A DNA stretch of 53,716 nucleotides from JAYEPK01 sp048569615 (GTDB lineage: Archaea > Thermoplasmatota > Penumbrarchaeia > Penumbrarchaeales > Penumbrarchaeaceae), in NCBI GenBank assembly GCA_048569615.1, contig JBLIRK010000018.1, positions 1 through 53,716 of the forward strand, given 5' to 3'. How positions within the stretch are numbered: the stretch's first letter is position 1; each line of letters opens with the position of its first letter. Shown in pieces: positions 8,868 through 17,500 of this stretch. The position numbers and the translations under genes were made by a program. Under the pieces are notes generated by a model. It did no database searches. It was not told the origin of the DNA and worked only from the letters and a program-made list of their open reading frames with translations.

Positions 8868-11800
8868 ATGAAGAGTTACATCCCGTTAGCACTTGTAATC
8901 CTGATTTTCACAAATGCATTCTGGATGGAGGAAGGGGATTACTATGCCTCGGAATCGGAGGAAGGGACCAGGGGATTCATAGACACACCGGTCCAGAACT
9001 TCAACCTGACGTTCAATCCGCCGATGTTCTACAACGACAGGTACAACACAAACACATGGGATCATGTGGCTTTCGTTGTGCTTGTGAGAGAGAACACCAC
9101 ATCGATGAAGCGGGCCAACGACAATCAATCTAACACGTTAATGACGGCCCAGGAGATCCATCAATCCCTTTTCGTACCTCTTGATCTTGTCGTACACCAG
9201 ACCAGGTCCAAAAGGACCGCAGTGCTCGAATCGGTCGTATCATCGCAAATGCCCTACGACTCCTCCGTGCTGGAATCCATGAGGGCGATGAGGGCGAACT
9301 TCTCATGGCCGACTTACTACCTCGGGGTGCAGTACCACGGACACGGAGATTTCCTGAACGCACTGGGATCCCAATTGTACAATTACTGGAATTGCACAGG
9401 TTTTCCCTCATGGAATGTTGACGGCAAGGATCCGCATGTAGGTGGTCATCCCAATCCTTATTACTGGCCCTTCCAGCAGAACATCAGGAACAGGATCTCC
9501 GCAGGTCAGACCACTTCAAGGGTGAAGATCACTGCATCTGCCGGACATGGGAAGTACCCTCTGGGATCATGCTGGATCAATGTAACAGTTCAGATCCTCG
9601 ATCAGGCTTTCACTGACATCCCCCTCAAGATGGAGATCATCCAGGTACAGGACGCATCGAATTGGATGAACTACGACAACATCACCCTGGGATGGATCGC
9701 ACAGAACCAGTACAACCGGACGCTCTTCGAGGGTAAATGGAGGGATGACGATCCCCCCGTTATCAGCAACGACAGGACGCCCAGAACCCCTACGACCGGG
9801 GAGCAGCTCCGGATGATGGTGGACATAAAGGACGATACCGAGGTTTACAAGGCCAGAGCGGTCTACCGTTTCGGAGAGGGGGCTGTCCAGAACGTGAGCA
9901 TGACAGGGAACGGTAACTATACGCATACGGTTCAGATACCCTCGGACTCGATCGAGCCCTTCCGCTACCGTTTCATTGCATATGACAGGTACGGACACAT
10001 GTCGAGCACCACCGAACGTACCCTAATCGTCAAGGACAACGATCCTCCTGTACTTCTGAACGATACGACGCCTTCCAGGGCAGCTGCCGGGGAGCAGCTC
10101 ACCTTTGAGGTGCAGATCCGGGACAACATAGGAGTGGAAAACGCCTTTGTCGAATACAGGTTCGATGACGGCAAGTACATCAACGGATCAATGAAAGGGA
10201 ACACCACATATACCTATCAGATAACCGTCCCCCAAGACGGTTCCTCCATCCTTCAGTACATCATAGAAGCCGTTGATGAAAGCGGGAACTGGATGGCAGC
10301 CGAGGTCAGGAACATAACGCTTTCGGGAACAGACGCGCCCTTGCTTCCAACCTTCGTCAGGGACCTCACACCCACTAAGGCCGCAAAGGGTGATGAACTG
10401 ATACTCAAGGTTGTGGTGGAAAGTCCGGTCGGGGTCCAGGGTGTGTCACTGGAGTATTGGTTCGAGCTCTCCGCACATCAGAACGTTTCCATGGAGCTGA
10501 CGTCCAACAACACATACTCCTACGTGCTCCAGGTCCCCGGCGAAGTCTCCTCCATGCGTTACTTCTTCAGCGCGGTTGACAATAATGGTGCATGGAACCG
10601 GACGGAGCCCAAGACCGTATCATTTATCGACACGGTGGATTCCGAGCCCCCGATATTCGAAAAGGATCCCACCCCGAGGATGGCCCTTGCCGGCTCCCAG
10701 TTCACCTTCGAGGTCCATACCATTGATGATTCCGGGGTGCAGTGGGTCACCGTCGAATACTGGATAGGCAACTTGACCCCCATGAACGTGACCATGACCG
10801 GCGATGGTACATACACCCTCACGATCAACATTCCCTCCGACATCGACGCGGTTCTCCACTACAGGTTCCACGCTGTTGACACGCTGGGCAACTGGGCACA
10901 TTCCGTTGTGAAGGACGTTCTCATAAAATCAGCTGTGGACCTCGAGAATCCTGCATTCGGAGAGGATAGGAGCGGTGTTTCGGGTAGGACAGGGGAGCCC
11001 TTCCTATTCAGCATCAACGTCACAGATGATACTGGGATCTCTATCGTCATGATGGAGTACTGGTTCGAGGGCGGATCGCATACGAACATCTCATTGACGG
11101 CAGAAGGTGATTCCTACTGGTATGAGATGATAATACCAAATGTGGGCAACACGACCCTTCACTATATCTTCCATGCGAGAGACATCTCCGGAAAGCTCTC
11201 AAGCACTGAAATGAAGACCGTCCTGATAACTATCCCGATGGTCCATCCGGATGATGACGATGTCGAACCCGATGACGATGATGACATTGCACCGGACGAT
11301 GATGATATCAAGGATGACGACGACACCAAAGAGCGGTCCGGACTTACCACATACTTGATTATAGGTTCCATCATACCCATCATCATCCTGGTGATCGTTC
11401 TCATTGTGCTCCTCCTAAGGAAGAAAACGAAGGAAGAAGAAGAGAATGAAGAAGAGGAAGAGCTGGAATGGGGTGAAGGAGAAGAAGATGAGGAAGAGGA
11501 GGAAGAGCCGCCTGAAGAGGAGGACATGGTTGAGCATAAGGCGCCGGAGCCCGGAGGGGACGTCGAAGCGGAGCCTCCCGAGGTGATGGATTCCATGGTC
11601 CATGATCTCCTGGACGATGCAACCGTGGTCGTTGAAAAGGGCGGGCACCTGAGGATAATGGAGACTGCGAGAGCAAAGAAGAAGGTGGTGGTCACCTCAG
11701 ACCAGGTCCCCGGATTCGATATAATCAAGAGGATAGGAAAGGGAGGATTCTCGGAGGTCTTCAAGGCCAAGGACGAGACGGGAAAGAAGGTCGCCCTCAA

Positions 11801-12515
11801 GATCCCCTCCTCGGCCCTCTTCGAGGAATCAGCGGAGAAGCAGAGGGATAGGTTCCTCCACGAAGCCAAGAACTGGGAGAACCTCTGCAAGGAGATGGAG
11901 GACCACCCGGGCATAGTCAAGATCCATTCCTACGGTCTGGAACCCATGCCGTACATCTCCATGGAGTACATGCAGAGGGGGACACTTAGAAGCGTCATTG
12001 AGGAACTGGGCGAGGAGGAGAAGATAGAGATCCTCTGCTCCATCCTGGAAACCCTCCACAACGTCCACCACATGGGAGTGATACACAGGGACATCAAGCC
12101 CGAGAACATAATGCTCAACAACAAGGGACAGTGGAAGATCACCGACTGGGGGCTCTCCAAGCTTCTGCTCTCAAGCAGCGGCTCCACGACCAAAGCGGGG
12201 AACATCAAGGCCACGCTGGCCTATGCTGCGCCGGAGCAGATCGATCCCGATTCGTTCGGAAAGGTGGACTGGAGGACTGACATCTATCAGGTGGGGGTGC
12301 TCGCTTACGAAATGCTCACGGGGGCAAGACCCTTCGAGGGGGAGCCCTCCAGGATAATCTTTTCCGTGGTCTCGAGGAGACCCATGGGACCAAGGGCAGT
12401 CAACAAGGACATTCCCGAACATATCTCCAAAACCATCATGGTGGCCCTGGAGAAGAAGAAGAAGGACAGATGGCAGTCCGCCATGGAGTTCAAGAAGGCC
12501 CTGGAAGGAAAATGA
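8868..12515 (+). CDS. Receptor-like Ser/Thr protein kinase with extracellular Ig-like repeats
   Basis: Of 1215 residues, the first 20 or so form a signal peptide. An N-terminal region (about 45-290) vaguely resembles the thioredoxin-fold Omp28 family but lacks the paired cysteines. Five Ig-like repeats (about 293-790) follow, then an Asp-rich linker, one membrane helix (about 826-849), a Glu-rich segment and a Hanks-type kinase domain (about 948-1215). Kinase signatures are visible: glycine loop IGKGGFSEV, VALK lysine (K978), HRDIKPEN (D1075), metal-binding Asp in DWG rather than DFG (D1093), and APE (near 1123). All key catalytic residues are present, so activity is expected. The ectodomain-TM-kinase order is the reverse of bacterial PknB. 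The start at 8868 is chosen over an upstream TTG because it gives a clean signal peptide and has GGGGGA before it. Confidence 0.88.
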   Translation: MKSYIPLALVILIFTNAFWMEEGDYYASESEEGTRGFIDTPVQNFNLTFNPPMFYNDRYNTNTWDHVAFVVLVRENTTSMKRANDNQSNTLMTAQEIHQSLFVPLDLVVHQTRSKRTAVLESVVSSQMPYDSSVLESMRAMRANFSWPTYYLGVQYHGHGDFLNALGSQLYNYWNCTGFPSWNVDGKDPHVGGHPNPYYWPFQQNIRNRISAGQTTSRVKITASAGHGKYPLGSCWINVTVQILDQAFTDIPLKMEIIQVQDASNWMNYDNITLGWIAQNQYNRTLFEGKWRDDDPPVISNDRTPRTPTTGEQLRMMVDIKDDTEVYKARAVYRFGEGAVQNVSMTGNGNYTHTVQIPSDSIEPFRYRFIAYDRYGHMSSTTERTLIVKDNDPPVLLNDTTPSRAAAGEQLTFEVQIRDNIGVENAFVEYRFDDGKYINGSMKGNTTYTYQITVPQDGSSILQYIIEAVDESGNWMAAEVRNITLSGTDAPLLPTFVRDLTPTKAAKGDELILKVVVESPVGVQGVSLEYWFELSAHQNVSMELTSNNTYSYVLQVPGEVSSMRYFFSAVDNNGAWNRTEPKTVSFIDTVDSEPPIFEKDPTPRMALAGSQFTFEVHTIDDSGVQWVTVEYWIGNLTPMNVTMTGDGTYTLTINIPSDIDAVLHYRFHAVDTLGNWAHSVVKDVLIKSAVDLENPAFGEDRSGVSGRTGEPFLFSINVTDDTGISIVMMEYWFEGGSHTNISLTAEGDSYWYEMIIPNVGNTTLHYIFHARDISGKLSSTEMKTVLITIPMVHPDDDDVEPDDDDDIAPDDDDIKDDDDTKERSGLTTYLIIGSIIPIIILVIVLIVLLLRKKTKEEEENEEEEELEWGEGEEDEEEEEEPPEEEDMVEHKAPEPGGDVEAEPPEVMDSMVHDLLDDATVVVEKGGHLRIMETARAKKKVVVTSDQVPGFDIIKRIGKGGFSEVFKAKDETGKKVALKIPSSALFEESAEKQRDRFLHEAKNWENLCKEMEDHPGIVKIHSYGLEPMPYISMEYMQRGTLRSVIEELGEEEKIEILCSILETLHNVHHMGVIHRDIKPENIMLNNKGQWKITDWGLSKLLLSSSGSTTKAGNIKATLAYAAPEQIDPDSFGKVDWRTDIYQVGVLAYEMLTGARPFEGEPSRIIFSVVSRRPMGPRAVNKDIPEHISKTIMVALEKKKKDRWQSAMEFKKALEGK

Positions 12516-12549
12516 TATTCACCGAAGGTTTAGTATAAGGCCATTTTGT

Positions 12550-12587
12550 GATTCTTATTAAACTTTAGAAGCTTAAAGTTGAATAAG
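12550..12587. repeat. 38-bp palindromic element, copy A (3' of fic)
   Basis: This element begins GATTCTTATT and ends AATAAG. Its arms (CTTATTAAACTTTA and TAAAGTTGAATAAG) pair almost perfectly around a short centre. It matches copy B at 13774-13811 in direct orientation at 28 of 38 positions. Between two convergent genes it could also act as a bidirectional terminator. Confidence 0.6.
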
Positions 12588-12588
12588 T

Positions 12589-13740
12589 TTATTCATTCAA
12601 TATGTCCATGTACTCCTTGAACTCATAGATCCTGTTCCTCCTCTGACCTGTGACCTCGACAAGTATGCCGACAGCCTCCAATTTAGAGATGAGCTTGTTT
12701 GCGCTCTGGAAGGACAGTCCCGAGATCGAAGATATGGTGTTCACGGTCACCACCGGTTTTTTAAAAAGCGCTTCATGGACCTTGATCGCAGTTGGCGCAA
12801 GCCTGCCAAGTCCGTGCATCAGGGTGTCCTTTCCCCTCTCCTTGAGTTCAAGGATCTTCAGGCTCTTCTCATAGGATTCCTTCGATACTTCGGAAATCCC
12901 CTTTAGATAGAAAGACAACCAGTTCTCGATGTCTCCATTCTCTCTAAGGGACTGCAATCTATCGTAGTATCCGGACCTGTTCCTCAGCAGATAATGCGAG
13001 AGATAGAGCATAGGATGCTTGAGCGTTCCCTCTTTGATGAGGTAAAGCGTGATCAGTAAACGGCCCATCCTTCCGTTGCCGTCCAGGAAAGGGTGAATGG
13101 ATTCGAACTGGGAGTGTATCAGCCCGGACCTAAGAAGCGGAGGCCCCCTATCTGCGGTTCCTATGTATTCCTGGAGAGAAATAAGCGATCTCATCATCTC
13201 CGAGGGAGGGGGAGGGACAAACACTGCATCTCTGATCGAGCACCCCTTGGGCCCCACCCAGTTCTGGACCTTTCTGAACTCTCCAGACCGAAGCTCCCCG
13301 CCCCTTGTTCCCTCCATCAAAATCAAATGAAGCTCACGTATCAATTCCAGGTCCAGCCCCGATCCTGCCTTTATCTTGTCAATACCATGGTATATCGCCC
13401 TGATATAGTTCACAACCTCCTTGACGTCCTTGGGTTTGTCGGGATCGAGGGCATCCGCCTCGAATTCGAGAACGTCCATCAACGAAGCCTGGGTCCCCTC
13501 TATCTGGCTCGAGAGGACCGCTTCTTTCTTCACATACATCATTACGAAGAGTTCCGGATCGGGAAGGAGATCGGATGCCCCATCCAATCTCCCAAGGTTG
13601 GTCTGCGCATCGACCAGGATGGAGAGAAGTTCCGAACCCATGTCGATCCGATCGATCTCCGGAATAGGACCGGGAACGAATGTTCTGATCCCGTCCCTAT
13701 CCATAATGAACCTTCCCGCCCTGTTCGGAATTACCTCCAT
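12589..13740 (-). CDS. fic: Fic family protein (class II), probable AMPylase
   Basis: This 383-residue protein has the full Fic motif HPFLDGNGRMGR (H216-R227), typical of enzymes that transfer AMP from ATP to target proteins. An N-terminal SSQIEG (S77, E81) matches the inhibitory (S/T)xxxE(G/N) motif, making it class II and probably self-inhibited. The C-terminal 80 residues (TVNTISSISGLSFQSANKLI) resemble a winged helix-turn-helix domain, as in many stand-alone Fic proteins. ATG 13740 is chosen because GGAGA lies seven bases upstream; a TTG two codons earlier would leave no spacing. Two palindromic elements flank the gene, and one covers its promoter, so autoregulation is plausible. Its target is unknown. 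Confidence 0.9.
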   Translation of the reverse strand: MEVIPNRAGRFIMDRDGIRTFVPGPIPEIDRIDMGSELLSILVDAQTNLGRLDGASDLLPDPELFVMMYVKKEAVLSSQIEGTQASLMDVLEFEADALDPDKPKDVKEVVNYIRAIYHGIDKIKAGSGLDLELIRELHLILMEGTRGGELRSGEFRKVQNWVGPKGCSIRDAVFVPPPPSEMMRSLISLQEYIGTADRGPPLLRSGLIHSQFESIHPFLDGNGRMGRLLITLYLIKEGTLKHPMLYLSHYLLRNRSGYYDRLQSLRENGDIENWLSFYLKGISEVSKESYEKSLKILELKERGKDTLMHGLGRLAPTAIKVHEALFKKPVVTVNTISSISGLSFQSANKLISKLEAVGILVEVTGQRRNRIYEFKEYMDILNE

Positions 13741-13773
13741 ATTCAACTCTCCTTCAATAAGGATAAGATTCCT

Positions 13774-13811
13774 GATTCTTATTCAACTTTTTGGCTTTAA
13801 ACTTTAATAAG
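13774..13811. promoter_or_regulatory. 38-bp palindromic element, copy B (fic promoter/operator)
   Basis: This copy begins GATTCTTATT and ends AATAAG, and lies 34 bases before the fic start. It covers the likely TATA box on the minus strand (TTATTAAAGTTT, 13810-13799) and the expected transcription start. The inner arms are less symmetric than in copy A. An operator bound by the helix-turn-helix domain of Fic is a reasonable guess. Confidence 0.5.
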
Positions 13812-13832
13812 ATATTGCTATTACATATAGTT

Positions 13833-13849
13833 TAGCTTGATATAAGCTA
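13833..13849 (-). terminator. Hairpin overlapping stop of zinc-ribbon gene
   Basis: TAGCTT and AAGCTA form a perfect 6-bp stem around GATAT and overlap the stop codon of the zinc-ribbon gene. It may be a weak terminator; there is no strong T run downstream. Confidence 0.25.
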
Positions 13850-14065
13850 CGGCCCGAACAGAGGTCTGTAGAGCTCGCCGCCGCATCTGGGGCAGAAATC
13901 CTCCATCGCCTTCTTATCTGACCTGTGGCACACGACGCAGACCCACCCCTTGCACTTTCTGCATTTGACCGGTCTGTCGAACTCCTTGTTGAAGGTACCC
14001 ATCACGTGATGCCTGCCGCAGATCATGCAGTCGTAAGTGGGTCCGTCGAACATGGGCATGGGCAT
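13847..14065 (-). CDS. Small zinc-ribbon protein
   Basis: This 72-residue protein has four CxxC pairs (C13/C16, C35/C38, C43/C46, C58/C61), enough for two zinc sites. Histidines near the first and third knuckles (GRHH and VCHR) could also take part. The size and knuckle spacing fit an archaeal nucleic-acid-binding or adaptor zinc ribbon, but I cannot name a family. ATG 14065 is used because the minus-strand TATA box at 14090-14081 would start transcription within a few bases of it. Methionines at 14059 and 14053 are alternative starts. It is divergent from the DUF302 gene. Confidence 0.7.
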   Translation of the reverse strand: MPMPMFDGPTYDCMICGRHHVMGTFNKEFDRPVKCRKCKGWVCVVCHRSDKKAMEDFCPRCGGELYRPLFGP

Positions 14066-14080
14066 ACATTGACCCGAGTG

Positions 14081-14090
14081 TTTTATATTG
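14081..14090 (-). promoter_or_regulatory. TATA box of zinc-ribbon gene
   Basis: On the minus strand the sequence is CAATATAAAA. It lies about 20 bases before ATG 14065, with no ribosome binding site between, which suggests a leaderless mRNA. Confidence 0.5.
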
Positions 14091-14166
14091 ATTGCTGGTC
14101 GAACCTCCGATGTTCGGGGAGCACCTTATCTCCACCATATACCTCCCGCTATCAAGGAGAAACTAT

Positions 14167-14553
14167 ATGACCTACCACTTCACGAAAAATATCGATATGG
14201 ATTTCGACAAGGCTTTGGAGAGAGTGACAGCCGAACTGAGGAAGGAAGGCTTCGGAGTGCTCACGGAGATAGACGTTAGGGAGACCATGAAGAAGAAGCT
14301 GGATATGGATTTCAGGAGGTACCGCATCCTGGGAGCCTGCAATCCTCCCTTCGCATACGAAGCGCTGAAGGCCGAACCCAACATAGGCCTGATGCTGCCG
14401 TGCAATGTCGTCGTTCAGGAACTGGAAGACGGATCGGTCCGGGTCTCCGCCATCGATCCCATCGCATCCATGATGGCGGTCGAGAACGATAAACTACGGG
14501 ATATTGCGTCAGAGGTCAGGAACAGACTGATAAGGGTTATTTCAGTCCTGTAA
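14167..14553 (+). CDS. DUF302 family protein
   Basis: This 128-residue protein belongs by pattern to the DUF302 family of small cytoplasmic proteins of unknown function. Visible signatures are an N-terminal YxxxxxxxMDFDKALERV segment, GFGVLTEIDV, the core YRILGACNPPFAYEAL, and GLMLPCNVVV. ATG 14167 is chosen because AAGGAGA at 14154-14160 precedes it by six bases and because family members usually begin just before the conserved helix. The cysteines in LGACNPP and MLPCNV are typical of the family. It ends four bases before the stop of the convergent SBBP gene. Confidence 0.88.
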   Translation: MTYHFTKNIDMDFDKALERVTAELRKEGFGVLTEIDVRETMKKKLDMDFRRYRILGACNPPFAYEALKAEPNIGLMLPCNVVVQELEDGSVRVSAIDPIASMMAVENDKLRDIASEVRNRLIRVISVL

Positions 14554-14557
14554 AGGG

Positions 14558-17500
14558 TCATTCCTCCAATTTCTTCAATTCCTCGATCTGCTTGTGTATC
14601 TCGTCTCTCAATTCCTTGGTCGTCAAGGCTGGTCCAGATTCTTTCTTGGGAGATGGAACGCCGTATAGGTCCTCGTAGGAGACCTTTTTAGTCCCTTTCC
14701 CCAGCTGTGCATGCGCCTCCGAAGGCGTCAACGGGACATCGCAATTGTACTTCTCAGGCTCCTCCTCCTCGACAGCTCCTATTACCTGCTCTTCCTGAGG
14801 AGGCTCATCTTCATCGGGCCTCCTATTCTTGCCCGATCGGAGCTTGATGATCAAGAAAACAATTAGTGCACACAGGATTGCCACAACAAATCCGCCCCCG
14901 ACGAAAATCATCATATTACCTGATGAAGGATCACCCCCCGGTCCCACTTCGATCGTGAAGGATGTCTTAGTCGTATCTATGCCGTCGGTGACACTGACGA
15001 TGACAACCTCAAGGCCTTCCTGCTTCGGCCGCCATTTGATCAGGCCGGAGTTCTCTCCAATGTTCATTCCTTCAGGTCCGTCAACAATGGAAAAGGTAAG
15101 ACCAACAGAATCATCGAAATCCTCATCTGATCCTTTTACTAGGAGGCGGAAATCCTCGCCCACAACTACCTCCTGAAGATCTATCGGCGCAATGGATGGC
15201 GGCGAATTGACCTTAAAGGAGAAAACCCCGTTCACGGCTTCACCCAAGGATCCTCCATCGTTCGGAACAACCGTCCAATAGAAGACCTTGCCCTGTTCGA
15301 GATCTGAGACTACAACTGCTGTTTCTCGCAGGTCCGAAGCATACAGGGTTTCGGGATTCCTTGAGGAGACGAGGACCTGGACCTCTCCGACATACAGATC
15401 GTAGGTCAGCGGTTCGCCTTCGGGATCATATCCCTCCCATTCCAGCCGGGTGCCTGAATGACTTGTTCTCTCACCGTCGATCGGGAGCAGGAGCGTTGCG
15501 GTTGGTGGATCCGTGACCATCAGAGTCAATTTGAACCTGTGCTTTGCCGTCAATTCTCCGTCCCCAACCTCGATCTCAACATTGAAGATATAGGGCTCCT
15601 TGTCGAACCATTTTATAGATGTCTTCCATGATATCTCCCCGGTGATGGAATCGATCTGGATATCGGAGGATGGCGTGGATTCGATAAAATATTCTAGGTC
15701 ATCTCCGTCGTAATCACCTGCATTTACATCGAATTCCAATATCTCCCCGCTGAACAGTGTCATATCCGATGGTTTGTCTATGAAAAAGGGCTTGTCGTTC
15801 ACATTCTCGACCTTCAGCGTAAAGACGTGGCTGTCCATCAAGCCCCTGCTGTCTATCACCGAGACATTGACACTGAACTCTCCCACATCTTGCGGTCCGG
15901 TATCACCCATCAAGGTGCCTGTCTGAGTGTTGATGGTCAGGAAAGCGGCATCGCTGGTGAGCTCCCAATGATGCTCGTCAAATGGATCTATATCCTCGAA
16001 CTTATAATCCCTCCTGTAATGATCACCCTGGGTGACCTTAGTGATATCGGTCGTGATTATCACAGGAGCATCATTCTTGTCAAGGACCGTGAGATTGAAC
16101 TTGGTGGAATTCTTGCCGCCGTTCCCATCATCCACCCATACATGGACCTGATATTCTCCGACCTCGCTGTTCGAAGGAATACCTGAGAGCTCCCCGGTCA
16201 GCGTGTCAATGGTCAACCAGTCAGCGGTCGACCAAAGATGCCAGGTTGTGTCACCAAGACCTTCGTCATCACTTTCAAAGTCCAAATAATACTCGCTATC
16301 CTGCTGGACCTTCTCAATGATCTCCACAACCGACGTGGGCTCAGAATTGGAGACCGTGATCGTGAACTCATGCATTTCCTCATGGCCAATCCCATCTTCG
16401 GCAGTAAGCCATACTCCAGCAGGACCGACGTCATTGTTCCTTGGAGTTCCCGAAAGCACAAGCTTTTCTTCATCGAAACTGATCCAGCTTGAATCGGATT
16501 CGAAGGTCCAAGTGATCGATTCCGACCAGCCGATATTGTCATACTGGACATAATATTCCTGGTCCTCCAAAGTTTCGGTAACATCCTCGAACGGAAAGAT
16601 GAACACATACCTGTTGACCGTGATCTTCTTGAATTGGTCAGGGTCCTTGTGGGATCTGAATGTCAACACTTCCAAGTACTCCATTTCACCCGGTACCTTG
16701 TAGGTGCCGGTATAGGTACCTGATGAGGAAGTGGTTTCCTGCAGGATGATCAGTTCCGGCTCCGTGATCGTTTGATCGGAGGAGGCAAGGACAAATGCGC
16801 AGTTCGGACTGTTCGGATCGGAATCGACACCAATTATCCTGATATGGACGGTCGAGTTCTTATCTGCCACATTTGCCACGGATGTGTGGCCAGGATCGGA
16901 AAAAACGCCAAAGGAAATTATCGAAGACGGTCTGTTCGGCTTGTCGATCAATAACGTGACGTTCTTGGATGGGTCCTTGCTGGAATAGAAAAGGACTTGT
17001 TCCAGATATTTCGCGCCAGATGGGATCCTGACCTTCCCCTGATATATGCCAGTTGCATTGCCCGTTTCATGAAGAGGTATCAAGATCCTACCGATCGGGC
17101 TTTTAGGGAATGATACGTTCACCAGGGCGAAATCCTTCTTGCTGTAATTGCTGTCGAGTCCTATCAGTTCGACAAATACCATTTCGTCCAGATCGGCGCT
17201 GATGGTGGATTCTGTGAAGAGCGGATCCGAATATAGGTTTAGGGAATATACCTGGATGGGTTCGGAAATAATGAGGAACTGAAACTTCATAACGAATGTA
17301 TCATTCTCTCCGAAAATGGATGTGCTGTATACATTGCTTGGATAGTATAGATCCTCCGAATTTGTTATCCCGGCTATGTACAGGTAGCCATCCTGACTGA
17401 ACTTCGACACCGCCCCCCTGTCGTAACCGATCCCGCCGTAATACGTCGAATATTCAACATTGGTGAGGTCACCTGAGATCCTTGCCAGGTAATAATCTGA

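Noticed and set aside
11340..11420. Archaeosortase-type C-terminal sorting signal in the surface proteins
   Set aside because: The helices are followed by long cytoplasmic tails, in one case a kinase domain, which does not fit a cleaved PGF-CTERM-like signal.
11162..11920. Long Ser-rich minus-strand frame opposite the kinase gene
   Set aside because: It mirrors the Asp/Glu-rich linker and kinase codons (GAG/GAC read as CTC/GTC and TCC/TCG) and has no ribosome binding site; other long antisense frames opposite surface genes were rejected for the same reason.
13740..13846. Integrated mobile element around fic
   Set aside because: No integrase, transposase or tRNA attachment site is present; only the two palindromic repeats point that way, so it is listed as a finding and not as a mobile element.
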